Shown: positions 22,280-30,946, counted from the stretch's first letter. The stretch: 34,479 nucleotides of DNA from Bradyrhizobiaceae bacterium PARB1 (GCA_002256345.1 NKIY01000007.1:1-34479), one strand, 5' to 3'. Numbers and translations are program-made. The notes: generated by a model from the sequence alone, not told the origin.

Positions 22280-22941
22280 GACGAAGCCTCCCTGAACACG
22301 GCGGACTGACGGATCAGCCGGCCGAAACGCGGGTGGATGATCTCCAGCGTGAAGCGGAAGTCGCCGCAACCGAGATCGGAATGTGTCACGGTGAGATCGC
22401 CGGGGGTGAGCCAGTCGGGCAGCGGCAGGCGGAACGGACCGAGTTGCAACGAATAGCCGACGCTGTGAAACACCAGCGCCTCGTGCTCGACCGCGATCCT
22501 GAGCGCCATGCTGACGCCGAACCCGACATATTCCTCGAGCCCGGTCGGGCCGGCAAAGCGCTTGGCAGAATGAATCACCTGCGGGAAGCCGTCGCGGCGC
22601 GCACAGATCCGGGTCCAGATCTGGCCGCCGCTTGCGGCGTCCTCGGTGACCGTGACGATCATCGGCACCCGGGTCTCGTTGCCGGTCGGAAGCGGCCCGC
22701 CGATCAGCCGCGCGGCCTGCGCCAGCCACCAGCCGGCGCGGCTGCTCGCGGCTTCCTCGACCTCGCCGACATAGACGACGGTGTTGCCGTCCTCGAAGCG
22801 CTTCGAGAAGCGCCGCCAGATCGCGACCGGCAGGCGGCCCCAATCCTCGTCCGACAGCAACGCGCGGAAGCGATGGTCGTCGAGCAGTTTGGTATCGGAA
22901 GCCGGCGCTGTCTTTAAGGTGGATATCCTTGCTGACGCCAT
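22276..22941 (-). CDS. DUF4166 domain protein
   Basis: The 221-aa protein contains the features I associate with DUF4166. These are LPVAIWRRFSKRFEDGNTVV near the start, GWWLAQAARLIGGPLPTG, then MIVTVTEDAASGGQIWTRIC and FRLPLPDWLTPGDLTVTHSD. It is a beta-rich domain without a visible catalytic motif. DUF4166 is often found attached to, or next to, membrane-fused SDR proteins; here the genes overlap (ATGA). That suggests that it works with the epimerase at 20843-22279, perhaps on a lipid or other membrane-associated compound. The start is ATG 22941, 26 bases after the GbsR stop. Confidence 0.85.
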   Translation of the reverse strand: MASARISTLKTAPASDTKLLDDHRFRALLSDEDWGRLPVAIWRRFSKRFEDGNTVVYVGEVEEAASSRAGWWLAQAARLIGGPLPTGNETRVPMIVTVTEDAASGGQIWTRICARRDGFPQVIHSAKRFAGPTGLEEYVGFGVSMALRIAVEHEALVFHSVGYSLQLGPFRLPLPDWLTPGDLTVTHSDLGCGDFRFTLEIIHPRFGRLIRQSAVFREASS

Positions 22942-22967
22942 CGCATACTCCCGTTACGCCGCGGCCC

Positions 22968-23525
22968 CTATTTGGCCCTGCCTGTCGGCAGGAAACTCAC
23001 AATCTTCTCGCCGAGCTTGATCAGCGCGACCAGGCGCGGCCGCGGCACGTTCAGCATCTGCGAGTACCAGCGGTCGACCAGCTCGGTGAAGGTCAGCATC
23101 TCCTTCAGCCGCTTGCTGGCGAGCGGGCTGATGGCGGGGTCGTCGGCCGCGTCGGAGACGCAGGCGCGCAGTGCCGCGAGCGCAGGATCGATCTCGCGCT
23201 CCTTGCGCCCGGCCGCGATCTTGGCCGCCACCTCCCAGATGTCGGTCTCGGCCTCGAAGTGGTCGCGACGGTCGCCGAGGATCGGCACCCGCCGGATCAA
23301 GCCCCAGGACAACAGCTCCTTGATCGAGTTGGAGACGTTGGAGCGCGCCATGCCGAGCGTGTCGGCAATGTCCTCAGCCGTCATCGGCGCTTCGGCGAGG
23401 TAGAGCAGCCCGTGGATCTGGCTGACCGAGCGGTTGACACCCCATTCGTCGCCCATGTCGCCCCAATGCAGGATGAAGCGTTCGACGACGGCGGGGAGTT
23501 TTTTCTTGGCGGTTGTTTCTGTCAT
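22968..23525 (-). CDS. GbsR/MarR-type transcriptional regulator
   Basis: The 185-aa protein has an N-terminal winged helix. The motif GDEWGVNRSVSQIHGLLYL is followed by the recognition region AEDIADTLGMARSNVSNSIKELLSWGLIRR and the wing VPILGDRRDHFEAE. These are diagnostic of the GbsR family (choline/glycine-betaine regulators and relatives). The C-terminal half is helical and probably dimerising. It is the first gene of the operon with DUF4166, the epimerase and a membrane protein. A perfect inverted repeat covers its start codon, suggesting self-repression. The ligand is unknown; no betaine genes are present. Confidence 0.92.
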   Translation of the reverse strand: MTETTAKKKLPAVVERFILHWGDMGDEWGVNRSVSQIHGLLYLAEAPMTAEDIADTLGMARSNVSNSIKELLSWGLIRRVPILGDRRDHFEAETDIWEVAAKIAAGRKEREIDPALAALRACVSDAADDPAISPLASKRLKEMLTFTELVDRWYSQMLNVPRPRLVALIKLGEKIVSFLPTGRAK

Positions 23526-23533
23526 AACAGAAA
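23516..23533. promoter_or_regulatory. Perfect inverted repeat over the GbsR start codon (candidate operator)
   Basis: TTTCTGT-CATA-ACAGAAA has perfect 7-bp arms and a 4-bp spacer, and contains the ATG (23523-23525). An 18-bp dyad suits a dimeric MarR/GbsR-type winged-helix protein, and its position would block both transcription entry and translation start of the operon. A second, shorter dyad TTCGG-A-CCGAA lies just upstream at 23544-23554. Confidence 0.55.
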
Positions 23534-23624
23534 TATCAGATTATTCGGACCGAAAGTCAAGGGCCGCCGGAAACCGTTCGGCCGCGAACGTCGTCGATGG
23601 TGAGACGGATGACTTTGCGGACGG

Positions 23625-23924
23625 TCAGACCGTCGGCAGGAAGGCGAAGCGCTCGCCTGCCCCGCGCAGATTGAGCAGATCGGCCGTGCCGACGTCTTCC
23701 TGCACACGGTCGACGCGCGCCGAGATCGGGCCGCGGCCGCACGCCTTGATCATGTCGGCGACGACGCCCTCGGGACCGACGAACATCGCCTCGACGCTGC
23801 CGTCGCGGCGGTTGCGAACCCAGCCTTCGAGGCCGCGCGCGTTCGCATGTTCGTGAACCCAGGCGCGATAGCCGACGCCCTGCACGCGTCCGGTGATCGT
23901 AACGTGGCGGATCACATCGCTCAC
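23625..23924 (-). CDS. acyP: Acylphosphatase
   Basis: The 99-aa cytosolic enzyme hydrolyses carboxyl-phosphate bonds of acyl phosphates. The signature RVQGVGYRAWVHEHANARGL contains the phosphate-binding loop and the catalytic Arg, and the catalytic Asn is in EGWVRNRRDGSVEAMFVG. Both residues are intact and length is normal. The start overlaps the stop of the preceding lyase gene by four bases (ATGA), so the two are translationally coupled, though no functional link is obvious. The C-terminus (GERFAFLPTV) has the family's final strand. Confidence 0.95.
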   Translation of the reverse strand: MSDVIRHVTITGRVQGVGYRAWVHEHANARGLEGWVRNRRDGSVEAMFVGPEGVVADMIKACGRGPISARVDRVQEDVGTADLLNLRGAGERFAFLPTV

Positions 23925-24787
23925 TTCTTCAGGCCGAGGAATTCGCCGCTGCGCGCCTTGGTCTCCGCCTCGCGCATCGCGCGGCTGGTCAGTTCGGAGG
24001 ACGCAATGCCCTTGAGATTCCTTGGCGAGGTGCCTTCGCGCAGCGCCTTCAGCGTCTCGTAGACGGCCTGGGTCGCGGCCGCGAACGGCGCGTGGCCCTG
24101 CAACGCGATCCTGACGCGCTGGCTTGCCAGATAGTCCGGCGCGGTCATCTCCTCCGGTGCGCCGCCGAGCACGATCGGCAGCGTCGTCGCGGCCGACAGT
24201 GCCTCCAGCTCACCGCGCGATTTGATGCCGGTGAAGAACAAGCCATCGACGCCGACCGCCTCATAGGCCTTCGCGCGCGCGATCGCGTCGTCGAGGTTGG
24301 TGATCGAGACGGCGCCGGTCCGGCCGAGGATGACGAGCGACGGGTCGCTGCGGCCGTCGAGCGCGGCTTTCATCTTGCCGACGCCCTCCTCGCGCGAGAT
24401 CAGTTGCGTCTTCGTCTCGCCGAACGGCTGCGGCAGCAGCGTGTCCTCGATCGTGAGGCCGGCGGCACCGGCGGCTTCCACCTCCTGGACCGTGCGGCGG
24501 ACATTGAGCGCGTTGCCGTAGCCGTGGTCGGCATCGACCAGCACCGGCAGCGTCGATGCGCGCGACATCCGCCGGATCTGCTCGGCGAACTCGGTCAGTG
24601 TGATCAGCGCGATGTCGGGATCGCCGAGCACGGCGAGCGAGGCCACCGAGCCGCCGAACATGCCGAGCTCGAAGCCGAGGTCCTCTGCGATCCGGATCGA
24701 GGTCGCGTCATAGACCGAGCCCGGCCGAATGCAGCCTGATCCGGTGAGGATCGATCGCAGTGCTTCGCGGCGTCTGCGGAAGGCCAT
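23921..24787 (-). CDS. Isocitrate lyase/PEP mutase family protein, oxaloacetate decarboxylase-like
   Basis: The 288-aa TIM-barrel enzyme has N-terminal PGSVYDATSIRIAEDLGFEL, the metal-binding VDADHGYGNALNVRRTVQEV (Asp85, Asp87) and GLTIEDTLLPQPFG (Glu114, Asp115). The isocitrate-lyase KKCGH motif is absent; the loop reads LPQPFGETKTQLI, with no catalytic Cys. Together with the length, this fits the PA4872-like oxaloacetate decarboxylase branch rather than methylisocitrate lyase. The start MAFRRRREALR at 24787 was chosen because upstream in-frame sequence lies in the extragenic repeat. It is co-oriented with pccA upstream, but 113 bases with a palindrome separate them. Confidence 0.88.
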   Translation of the reverse strand: MAFRRRREALRSILTGSGCIRPGSVYDATSIRIAEDLGFELGMFGGSVASLAVLGDPDIALITLTEFAEQIRRMSRASTLPVLVDADHGYGNALNVRRTVQEVEAAGAAGLTIEDTLLPQPFGETKTQLISREEGVGKMKAALDGRSDPSLVILGRTGAVSITNLDDAIARAKAYEAVGVDGLFFTGIKSRGELEALSAATTLPIVLGGAPEEMTAPDYLASQRVRIALQGHAPFAAATQAVYETLKALREGTSPRNLKGIASSELTSRAMREAETKARSGEFLGLKK

Positions 24788-24804
24788 GGTGGTGTCTCCC
24801 TCCA

Positions 24805-24897
24805 CGTCATTGCGAGAAGCGAAGCGACGAAGCAATCCATCTCTCATCATACGCATACGCGGTCGGATGGATTGCTTCGCTGCGCTCGCAAATGACG
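24805..24897. repeat. Palindromic extragenic repeat between pccA and the lyase gene
   Basis: The left arm CGTCATTGCGAG...GAAGCAATCCAT pairs with the right arm ATGGATTGCTTCGCTGCG...AAATGACG. The arms are imperfect (the left carries a few extra bases) and are separated by about 25 bases. The sequence 'CGTCATTGCGAG..GAAGCAATCC' is, from memory, a very common dispersed intergenic repeat in Bradyrhizobium and relatives. It can fold into a long RNA hairpin on either strand and could attenuate transcription from pccA into the lyase gene. Confidence 0.88.
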
Positions 24898-24900
24898 AGT

Positions 24901-26916
24901 TTATGCGAACTCCAGGATCAACGCATCGACCGCGAGCGTGGCGCCGGCGGCGGCGTGGATCTTCTTCACCGTGCCGTCGCGTTCGGCGCGCAGCACGTTC
25001 TGCATCTTCATGGCTTCGACCACCGCAAGCGTCTCGCCAGCCTTGACCTCCTGGCCTTCGGTCACCGCGATCGACACCACGAGCCCCGGCATCGGGCACA
25101 GCAGCTTCTTGCCGGTGTCGGCGGCCGAGACCACCGGCATCAGCCGCGCCGAGGTCGCCTCGGTCTCGGTGAAGACGTAGACCGGCACTTCAAAACCCTG
25201 ATGCGCAAGGCGGAAGCCGTTGTTGATCGCGCGCACCTGCACGGCGACCAAATTGCCGTCGATGGTGCCCTGCCAGACCGGCTCGCCCGGCGCCCAGCTC
25301 GACACCAGATTGTGCGGATTGCCAGGCAGCCCGTCGGCGCCGACGAAGCGCACCGCGATGGCGTCATCCTCGCGCGCGACGTCGAGCGCGATCTCGGCCC
25401 GATCGAGCCACACCGCGCGGCGGCGCTCGCGCTGCACGACGCGGCCGCCCATCTGGCCGGAAATCTGCCGCTTGCGTTCGCCCAGCACATGGTCGATCGC
25501 GGCACCCACTGCTGCGAGCCGCCGCGCGATCTCGCCCTCGGGCGCGCGCGCCGAGAATCCCTTGGGGAATTCCTCGGCGATGAATCCGGTCGAGAGCCGG
25601 CCCTCGCGCCAGCGCGGATGGTTCATCAATGCCGAGAGGAACGGAATGTTGTGCCTGATGCCGTCGACATAGAAGGCGTCGAGCGCGGTCGCCTGCGCCT
25701 CGATCGCGGCGGCGCGCGACGGGGCGTGGGTGACGAGCTTGGCGATCATCGGATCGTAGTAGATCGAGATCTCGCCGCCTTCCTGGACGCCGGTGTCGTT
25801 ACGAACAGTGATGCCGTCATGGCTGGCTTCGGCCGGCGGACGGTATTTGACCAGGCGGCCGATCGACGGCAGGAAGTTGCGGAACGGATCCTCGGCATAG
25901 ACGCGGGACTCCACCGCCCAGCCGGTCAGCGTGACGTCCTTCTGCGCGATCGCGAGCTTCTCGCCGGCCGCGACGCGGATCATCTGCTCGACAAGGTCGA
26001 CGCCGGTGATCAGTTCGGTGACGGGATGCTCGACCTGCAGGCGGGTGTTCATCTCCAGGAAGTAGAAGCTCTTGTCCTGGCCGGCGACGAACTCCACGGT
26101 GCCCGCCGAATCGTAGTTCACGGCATTGGCCAAAGCGACCGCCTGCTCGCCCATCTTGCGGCGGGTGGTCTCGTCGAGCAGCGGCGACGGCGCCTCCTCG
26201 ATGACCTTCTGGTTACGGCGCTGGATCGAGCATTCGCGCTCGCCGAGGTAAATCACGTTGCCATGCTTGTCGCCGAGCACCTGGATCTCGATGTGCCGGG
26301 GATCGACGATGAACTTCTCGATGAAGACGCGGTCGTCGCCGAACGACGACTTCGCCTCGGCCTTGGCGAGGTTGAAGCCCTCGGCGACCTCGGCCTTGGA
26401 ATGCGCGATGCGCATACCCTTGCCACCGCCGCCGGCGGAGGCCTTGATCATTACGGGATAGCCGATCTCGTCGGCGATCTGGACCGCGTGCTTGTCGTCC
26501 TCGATGACGCCGAGATGACCCGGCACGGTCGAGACTTTCGCCTTTGCGGCGGCCTTCTTGGATTCGATCTTGTCGCCCATCGCGGCGATCGCGCCGGGGT
26601 TCGGGCCGATGAAGACGACGCCGGCGGCTTCCAGCGCGCGCGGAAACGCCTCGCGCTCGGAAAGGAAGCCGTAGCCGGGATGCACCGCCTGCGCGCCGGT
26701 CTTGCGGCAGGCTTCGACGATCTTGTCGATCAATAGATAGCTCTCGGCCGCGGCGGGCGGGCCGATCAGCACGGCATCATCGGCCATCTCGACATGCAGC
26801 GCGTCGCGGTCGGCCTCGGAGTAGACGGCGACCGTCTCAATCCCCATACGGCGCGCAGTCTTGATGACCCGGCAGGCGATCTCGCCGCGGTTGGCGATCA
26901 GGATTCGTTTGAACAT
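24901..26916 (-). CDS. pccA: Propionyl-CoA carboxylase alpha subunit (biotin carboxylase + biotin carrier)
   Basis: The 671-aa protein carboxylates biotin with ATP and bicarbonate and carries it to the beta subunit, converting propionyl-CoA to methylmalonyl-CoA. Biotin carboxylase occupies about residues 1-445: FKRILIANRGEIACRVIKTARRMG, the ATP-grasp loop KASAGGGGKGMRI, and the active-site FLEMNTRLQVEHPVTE. The BT linker domain follows (about 460-590). The biotinyl domain is at the C-terminus, with Lys637 in VEAMKMQN. The start MFKRILIANRG (26916) is the family standard; the frame is open 17 codons further. No beta subunit (pccB) gene is in the window. The related 3-methylcrotonyl-CoA carboxylase alpha subunit is the main alternative. 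Confidence 0.93.
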   Translation of the reverse strand: MFKRILIANRGEIACRVIKTARRMGIETVAVYSEADRDALHVEMADDAVLIGPPAAAESYLLIDKIVEACRKTGAQAVHPGYGFLSEREAFPRALEAAGVVFIGPNPGAIAAMGDKIESKKAAAKAKVSTVPGHLGVIEDDKHAVQIADEIGYPVMIKASAGGGGKGMRIAHSKAEVAEGFNLAKAEAKSSFGDDRVFIEKFIVDPRHIEIQVLGDKHGNVIYLGERECSIQRRNQKVIEEAPSPLLDETTRRKMGEQAVALANAVNYDSAGTVEFVAGQDKSFYFLEMNTRLQVEHPVTELITGVDLVEQMIRVAAGEKLAIAQKDVTLTGWAVESRVYAEDPFRNFLPSIGRLVKYRPPAEASHDGITVRNDTGVQEGGEISIYYDPMIAKLVTHAPSRAAAIEAQATALDAFYVDGIRHNIPFLSALMNHPRWREGRLSTGFIAEEFPKGFSARAPEGEIARRLAAVGAAIDHVLGERKRQISGQMGGRVVQRERRRAVWLDRAEIALDVAREDDAIAVRFVGADGLPGNPHNLVSSWAPGEPVWQGTIDGNLVAVQVRAINNGFRLAHQGFEVPVYVFTETEATSARLMPVVSAADTGKKLLCPMPGLVVSIAVTEGQEVKAGETLAVVEAMKMQNVLRAERDGTVKKIHAAAGATLAVDALILEFA

Positions 26917-27098
26917 GCTCTTCTTGCTTGGGCTTTTTAGGACTTGGCAGGATTCCTCCCCGCGCAATCTGGCACGGGCGATTGGGCGTAACCACTCCGT
27001 GGTACAGCAAATTGCCCCGGAGGCAACGGTCTAATGCAAATCCGGCCCGGTGCCTGGCCAGGCCTTGGGTGGGCTTTTGCGGTAGCCTGAGGGGGACT

Positions 27099-27335
27099 TC
27101 AGCCCGAATAGGTCTTGAAGCGGCCGCGGGAATACGCCTTCGCAACGGCTTTCATCAGCTCGCTGACCTCATTTTCCAGAAACTCATTGGCCACGATCAG
27201 CGCCCGGATGGTCGCGCGCAGATTCCCGCCGCAGGCGGAAATGGCCTGATCGACAGCCGCTTCCAGCCCGTCATCGTCGTCAGATTCGGGCCGTGCAGAC
27301 ATCGTGAGGTATCCGGGATTCAGGTGGCACATCAT
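27099..27335 (-). CDS. Small acidic/helical hypothetical protein (about 78 aa)
   Basis: The protein has an acidic patch (ESDDDDGLE), then AAVDQAISACGGNLRATIRA, LIVANEFLENEVSELMKAVA and a basic end (YSRGRFKTYSG). The pattern 'C.G..r.ai.aLi.aN.flE.e...l....s.gy.Rgr' is one I associate with small conserved rhizobial proteins of unknown function. AGGAAC lies just before the ATG ATG pair at 27335/27332, favouring the second of these; MSARPESDD (27302) is a shorter alternative. No domain or motif gives a function. Confidence 0.75.
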   Translation of the reverse strand: MMCHLNPGYLTMSARPESDDDDGLEAAVDQAISACGGNLRATIRALIVANEFLENEVSELMKAVAKAYSRGRFKTYSG

Positions 27336-27370
27336 GTTCCTATTTTGTTCTTATCGAGTCAATCGGATCT

Positions 27371-27595
27371 TTGCGCACGCCAGCACGCGAGACATTGCAG
27401 GGGATGTCGGCAATGACGTTCCATGATGAAACTCGGCCATGCCTGCATCCCTGCAACGGCGATGCCCGTCCGTTCTACGTCGCGGAACGCCGGTCGGGAT
27501 GTGACTGCGCGCACGCACCGGTTCGCGAACAGTCCTTGGTTGGATCGTACCGGGCTGTGCTAGAAGTCCGGTTGCCCGCCAAAGATCTGAAGTGA
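27371..27595 (+). CDS. Doubtful small ORF upstream of the nuclease gene
   Basis: This is a 74-codon frame with in-frame ATGs at 27404 and 27413 ([20 protein letters not shown]). It ends 5 bases before the nuclease start. It contains several Cys residues (CLHPC, CDCAH), but no recognised motif, and its 3' part overlaps a plausible promoter for the next gene. It may simply be noise. Confidence 0.2.
   Translation: MRTPARETLQGMSAMTFHDETRPCLHPCNGDARPFYVAERRSGCDCAHAPVREQSLVGSYRAVLEVRLPAKDLK
27536..27564 (+). promoter_or_regulatory. Candidate sigma-70-type promoter for the nuclease-like gene
   Basis: TTGGTT, 17 bases, then GCTAGA (27559-27564), placed 35 bases before the ATG. The spacing is ideal but both hexamers deviate from consensus, so support is modest. 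Confidence 0.35.
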
Positions 27596-27599
27596 GAAA

Positions 27600-28379
27600 A
27601 TGCGGTTTCGAAATCCGGTCGTCACGACACTTCTCCTGACATGCCTGTTCGCGAGCCCCGTCCTGCCGGCGACCGCTGGCCCCGCGGTCACCGCGATCAT
27701 CAAGGACGCCGGCACCGTTCAGCTCGGCAACACGACCTATCGACTCGACGGCATCGATGCGCCGGCGGTTGACCAGCTCTGTATCGACGAGCACGCCGAT
27801 GTCTGGACCTGTGGAATGGAAGCGCGCGACCAGCTCTCCAAGCTGATCGGCGGCAAGCCTGTTCACTGCGACGATATCGGCGTCGACCCGACCTACAAGA
27901 AGCGCCGCCTCGGCGTCTGCAAGATCGAGGGCGACCCGACCAACCTCAGCCAGGTGCTGGTGCAGAAGGGATACGCCCTCAACGTCGAGACGTCGGCCAC
28001 TGGCCGATTCAAGCCGGATGAAGCCACCGCCAGGGACAATCGCGCGGGGCTGTGGAAGGGCTGCTTCGTGGCGCCGCGCGATTTTCGTGCCGCCAGGAAG
28101 GACGGTGCCCTGCTCGGCAATGCCTGTCCGGCCAACCGCGACACACAGATCCGCGACGCGCTCTTCCCCGCAGACCTGCCGATGCCGGCAAGCTGCAACA
28201 TCAAGGGCAAGTACGCCGTGCGCGCCCGCGTCACCGGCAATGTCGGCATCTATCATTTGCAGGCGTGCCGCAGTTACCCGGGCCTCAGCAATCCGGATCG
28301 CTGGTTCTGCTCCGAAGAGGATGCGCAGGCCGCCGGGTTCCGCAGGGCCTATAATTGCCGTCCGCCCAAGGGCAAGTGA
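27600..28379 (+). CDS. Exported thermonuclease-like protein with altered catalytic site
   Basis: The 259-aa protein has a signal peptide (residues 1-26, [20 protein letters not shown]). The staphylococcal-nuclease-like OB domain (about 28-155) shows [55 protein letters not shown] and [12 protein letters not shown]. Two catalytic Arg positions look conserved (Arg48, five before the Asp, and the KKRRLG Arg). However, the DxPE motif reads DAPA: Ala56 replaces the catalytic Glu (Glu43 of S. aureus nuclease). The Cys-rich C-terminal part (about 195-256; [39 protein letters not shown]) resembles the small domain often attached to SNase-like proteins ('sunset'/Ada-like). It is periplasmic or secreted; catalytic activity is doubtful. 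Confidence 0.9.
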   Translation: MRFRNPVVTTLLLTCLFASPVLPATAGPAVTAIIKDAGTVQLGNTTYRLDGIDAPAVDQLCIDEHADVWTCGMEARDQLSKLIGGKPVHCDDIGVDPTYKKRRLGVCKIEGDPTNLSQVLVQKGYALNVETSATGRFKPDEATARDNRAGLWKGCFVAPRDFRAARKDGALLGNACPANRDTQIRDALFPADLPMPASCNIKGKYAVRARVTGNVGIYHLQACRSYPGLSNPDRWFCSEEDAQAAGFRRAYNCRPPKGK

Positions 28380-28459
28380 CCAGCAACTGAATGCGACAAA
28401 ACAAGCTGGCAAAGCCGCCTCGTCCTGTGTGAGACTGCGCCAAGAGGTTGCCGGCGCGC

Positions 28460-30928
28460 ATGACCCCACCCGATCGCTCTGATGTGCTTCCCGAAGCTGC
28501 GGCAGCAGAACGGCTGCGGCAGCACCTCGAGGAAATCGCGCGCGAACGCGATCGCGCGCATCGCGAGCTGCAGGAGCGCGAGGCCGAGCTGGCGCGGATC
28601 CAGCGCATTGCGCGGGTCGGCGGGCTTGAGATCGATTTCCGCGACGGCGTGCGCAACCGCCGCTCCCCCGAATATCTCCTGGTGCATGGACTACCCCCTG
28701 AGGAAGTCAACGAGACCTATGAGAACTGGGTCGCGCGCATCCACCCCGACGATCGCGAGCGAACCATCGAGCACCTGTTCGGCGTGCTGAAGGCCGGCGG
28801 CGAGGATTACACCGCCGAGTACCGCATCATCCGCCCGAGCGACGGCGAGAGCCGCTGGATTCGTGTCGTCGCCAAGATCGACCGCGATCGCAGCGGCCGC
28901 GCGCTGCGGCTGGTCGGCGCCGATCTCGACGTCACCGATCAGATGCTGGCGCAGGAAACCTTGCGGGAAAGCGAGGAACGCTTCCGCCTGATCGCCGACA
29001 GCGCGCCGGTCCCGATCTGGGTGACCAAGCTCGACCGCACCCGCTCCTTCGCCAATCAGGCCTATCTCGACTTCCTCGGACTGCCGTTCGAGGAAGCGAT
29101 CGTGTTCGACTGGCGCAAGGCGCTGCATCCGGATGATCTACCGAAGATCCTGCAGGAGCAGATCACCGGCGAGCTCTCGCTGAAACCATTCGTGCTGGAG
29201 GCCCGTTATCGAAACGCTGCGGGCGACTGGCGCTGGCTGCGCTCGGAGTCGCAGCCGCGCTGGGACCCGAACGGCAAGCATATCGGCTTCATCGGCGTCG
29301 CCCACGACATCACCGCCGCCAAGCAGGCCGAGATCGAGCTGCGCAAGCTCAACGAGTCGCTGGAGCGACGCATCACCGAACGGACCGCGCAGCTCGAGTC
29401 CAGCGAGGCCCAGATGCGCGCGATCCTGGAAACCAGCCATCAACATCAGGGGCTGCTCAATCAGGACGGCGAGTTGCTCTACGCCAACCGGACCGCGCTG
29501 GCCGGCATTCGCGCTGACGCCGCTGATGTCGTAGGCAGGCTGTTCTGGGAAACGCCCTGGTTCAGCTCGACCGAAGGCGCGCCGGAAACGATCAAGAATG
29601 CGTTCGCCACCGCAATGCGCGGCGAGGACGTCAAGTCCGAATTGCCGCTGCGGCTGCCGATCGGCGACCGCCATTTCGACTTCGAGATGCGGCCGCTGCG
29701 CGACCAGCACGGCGCGATCGTCGGCGCGGTGCCGGAGGCCGTCGACATCACCGAACGGCGCCGCGGCGAGGAAGCGCTGCGGCAATCGCAGAAAATGGAA
29801 GCGGTCGGGCAGCTCACCGGGGGCGTCGCGCACGACTTCAACAATCTACTCACCATCATCCGCTCCGCGACCGATTTCCTGCGCCGCCGCGAGCTGCCCG
29901 ATGAACGGCGCCGCCGCTACATCGACGCGATCGCCGAGACCGTCGAGCGTGCCTCCAAGCTGACCGCGCAGCTGCTGGCATTTGCGCGCCGGCAACCGCT
30001 CAACCCCGAAGTGTTCAACGTCGGCACCCAGGTCGACAGCGTGGTGCAGCTGATCCGCCCACTGGTCGGGGCACGGATCCACATCGAGGTCAGGATCGAG
30101 GATCCCGACTGCTTTGCGATCGCCGATATCGGCCAGTTCGAGACCGCGATGATCAATCTTGCGGTCAACGGCCGCGATGCCATGAACGGCGAGGGCCAGC
30201 TGACGATCGGCGTCAGGAAGGTCAAGCACATCCCTGCCCTGCGCGCGCAGGCCTCGCGCAGCGGCGATTTCGTCACGGTCTCGATCCAGGATACCGGCAC
30301 CGGCATCTCTCCGGAAAATCTCGACGCGATCTTCGAACCGTTCTTCACGACCAAGGAGGTCGGCAAGGGAACCGGTCTCGGATTGAGCCAGGCGTTCGGC
30401 TTCGTCAAGCAATCCGATGGCGACATCGAGGTCACCTCTGCGCCCGGCCAGGGCGCGACCTTCACGATCTATCTGCCGCAGGCGATGCGCCCGGTGGACG
30501 TCAAGGTCGCAGCCAGCGCCGGCACCGAGCAGACCTCGATCGGCCGCGGCTATCGTGTCCTCGTGGTGGAGGACAACGACGATGTCGGCCAGTTCTCTAC
30601 CGAGCTACTCGAGGATCTCGGCTATTCGGTCAAGCGCGCGGCGAATGCCAACACGGCGCTGTCGATCCTGTCCGAAAACGAGTTCGCCGCCGACCTCGTG
30701 TTCTCCGACGTGATCATGCCCGGCATGAACGGCGTCGAACTGGCCGGCATCATCCGCGATCGCTTTCCCGGCCTGCCGGTGGTGCTGACCAGCGGCTACA
30801 GCAACGTGCTCGCCGAAAACGCGCATAGCGGCTTCGAGCTGATCCAGAAACCCTATTCGGTCGAGGCGTTGTCGCGCACGCTCCGCAAGGCGATCGCCGA
30901 ACAGCGCGCGATCGCCACCAAGCCCTGA
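28460..30928 (+). CDS. PAS-containing hybrid histidine kinase with receiver domain
   Basis: The protein of about 822 aa has no membrane segment, so it is a soluble sensor. An N-terminal coiled-coil (ERLRQHLEEIARERDRAHRE) is followed by three PAS domains at about residues 50-165, 170-290 and 318-435. HisKA and HATPase domains follow, with H-box GGVAHDFNNLLTI (His458), N-box NLAVNGRDAM, G1 DTGTGI, F-box FEPFFTTK and G2 GTGLGL. The receiver domain starts near 697 (VLVVEDNDD, phospho-acceptor Asp750 in VFSDVIMPGMNG, Lys in QKPYS). HDFNNLL marks the HWE-like/NtrB-type family common in Bradyrhizobium. ATG 28460 has AGAGG upstream; a TTG at 28448 is possible but poorly spaced. The ligand and partner regulator are unknown. 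Confidence 0.94.
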   Translation: MTPPDRSDVLPEAAAAERLRQHLEEIARERDRAHRELQEREAELARIQRIARVGGLEIDFRDGVRNRRSPEYLLVHGLPPEEVNETYENWVARIHPDDRERTIEHLFGVLKAGGEDYTAEYRIIRPSDGESRWIRVVAKIDRDRSGRALRLVGADLDVTDQMLAQETLRESEERFRLIADSAPVPIWVTKLDRTRSFANQAYLDFLGLPFEEAIVFDWRKALHPDDLPKILQEQITGELSLKPFVLEARYRNAAGDWRWLRSESQPRWDPNGKHIGFIGVAHDITAAKQAEIELRKLNESLERRITERTAQLESSEAQMRAILETSHQHQGLLNQDGELLYANRTALAGIRADAADVVGRLFWETPWFSSTEGAPETIKNAFATAMRGEDVKSELPLRLPIGDRHFDFEMRPLRDQHGAIVGAVPEAVDITERRRGEEALRQSQKMEAVGQLTGGVAHDFNNLLTIIRSATDFLRRRELPDERRRRYIDAIAETVERASKLTAQLLAFARRQPLNPEVFNVGTQVDSVVQLIRPLVGARIHIEVRIEDPDCFAIADIGQFETAMINLAVNGRDAMNGEGQLTIGVRKVKHIPALRAQASRSGDFVTVSIQDTGTGISPENLDAIFEPFFTTKEVGKGTGLGLSQAFGFVKQSDGDIEVTSAPGQGATFTIYLPQAMRPVDVKVAASAGTEQTSIGRGYRVLVVEDNDDVGQFSTELLEDLGYSVKRAANANTALSILSENEFAADLVFSDVIMPGMNGVELAGIIRDRFPGLPVVLTSGYSNVLAENAHSGFELIQKPYSVEALSRTLRKAIAEQRAIATKP

Positions 30929-30946
30929 TCCGCAGCCGACCGCGCG

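Noticed and set aside
24760-26736. Long plus-strand frame antisense to pccA
   Set aside because: The opposite strand has all biotin carboxylase and biotinyl motifs; this frame is low-complexity shadow.
27371-27595. Leader peptide for the nuclease-like gene
   Set aside because: Listed only as doubtful: no ribosome binding site, no codon runs suggesting attenuation, and it overlaps a likely promoter.
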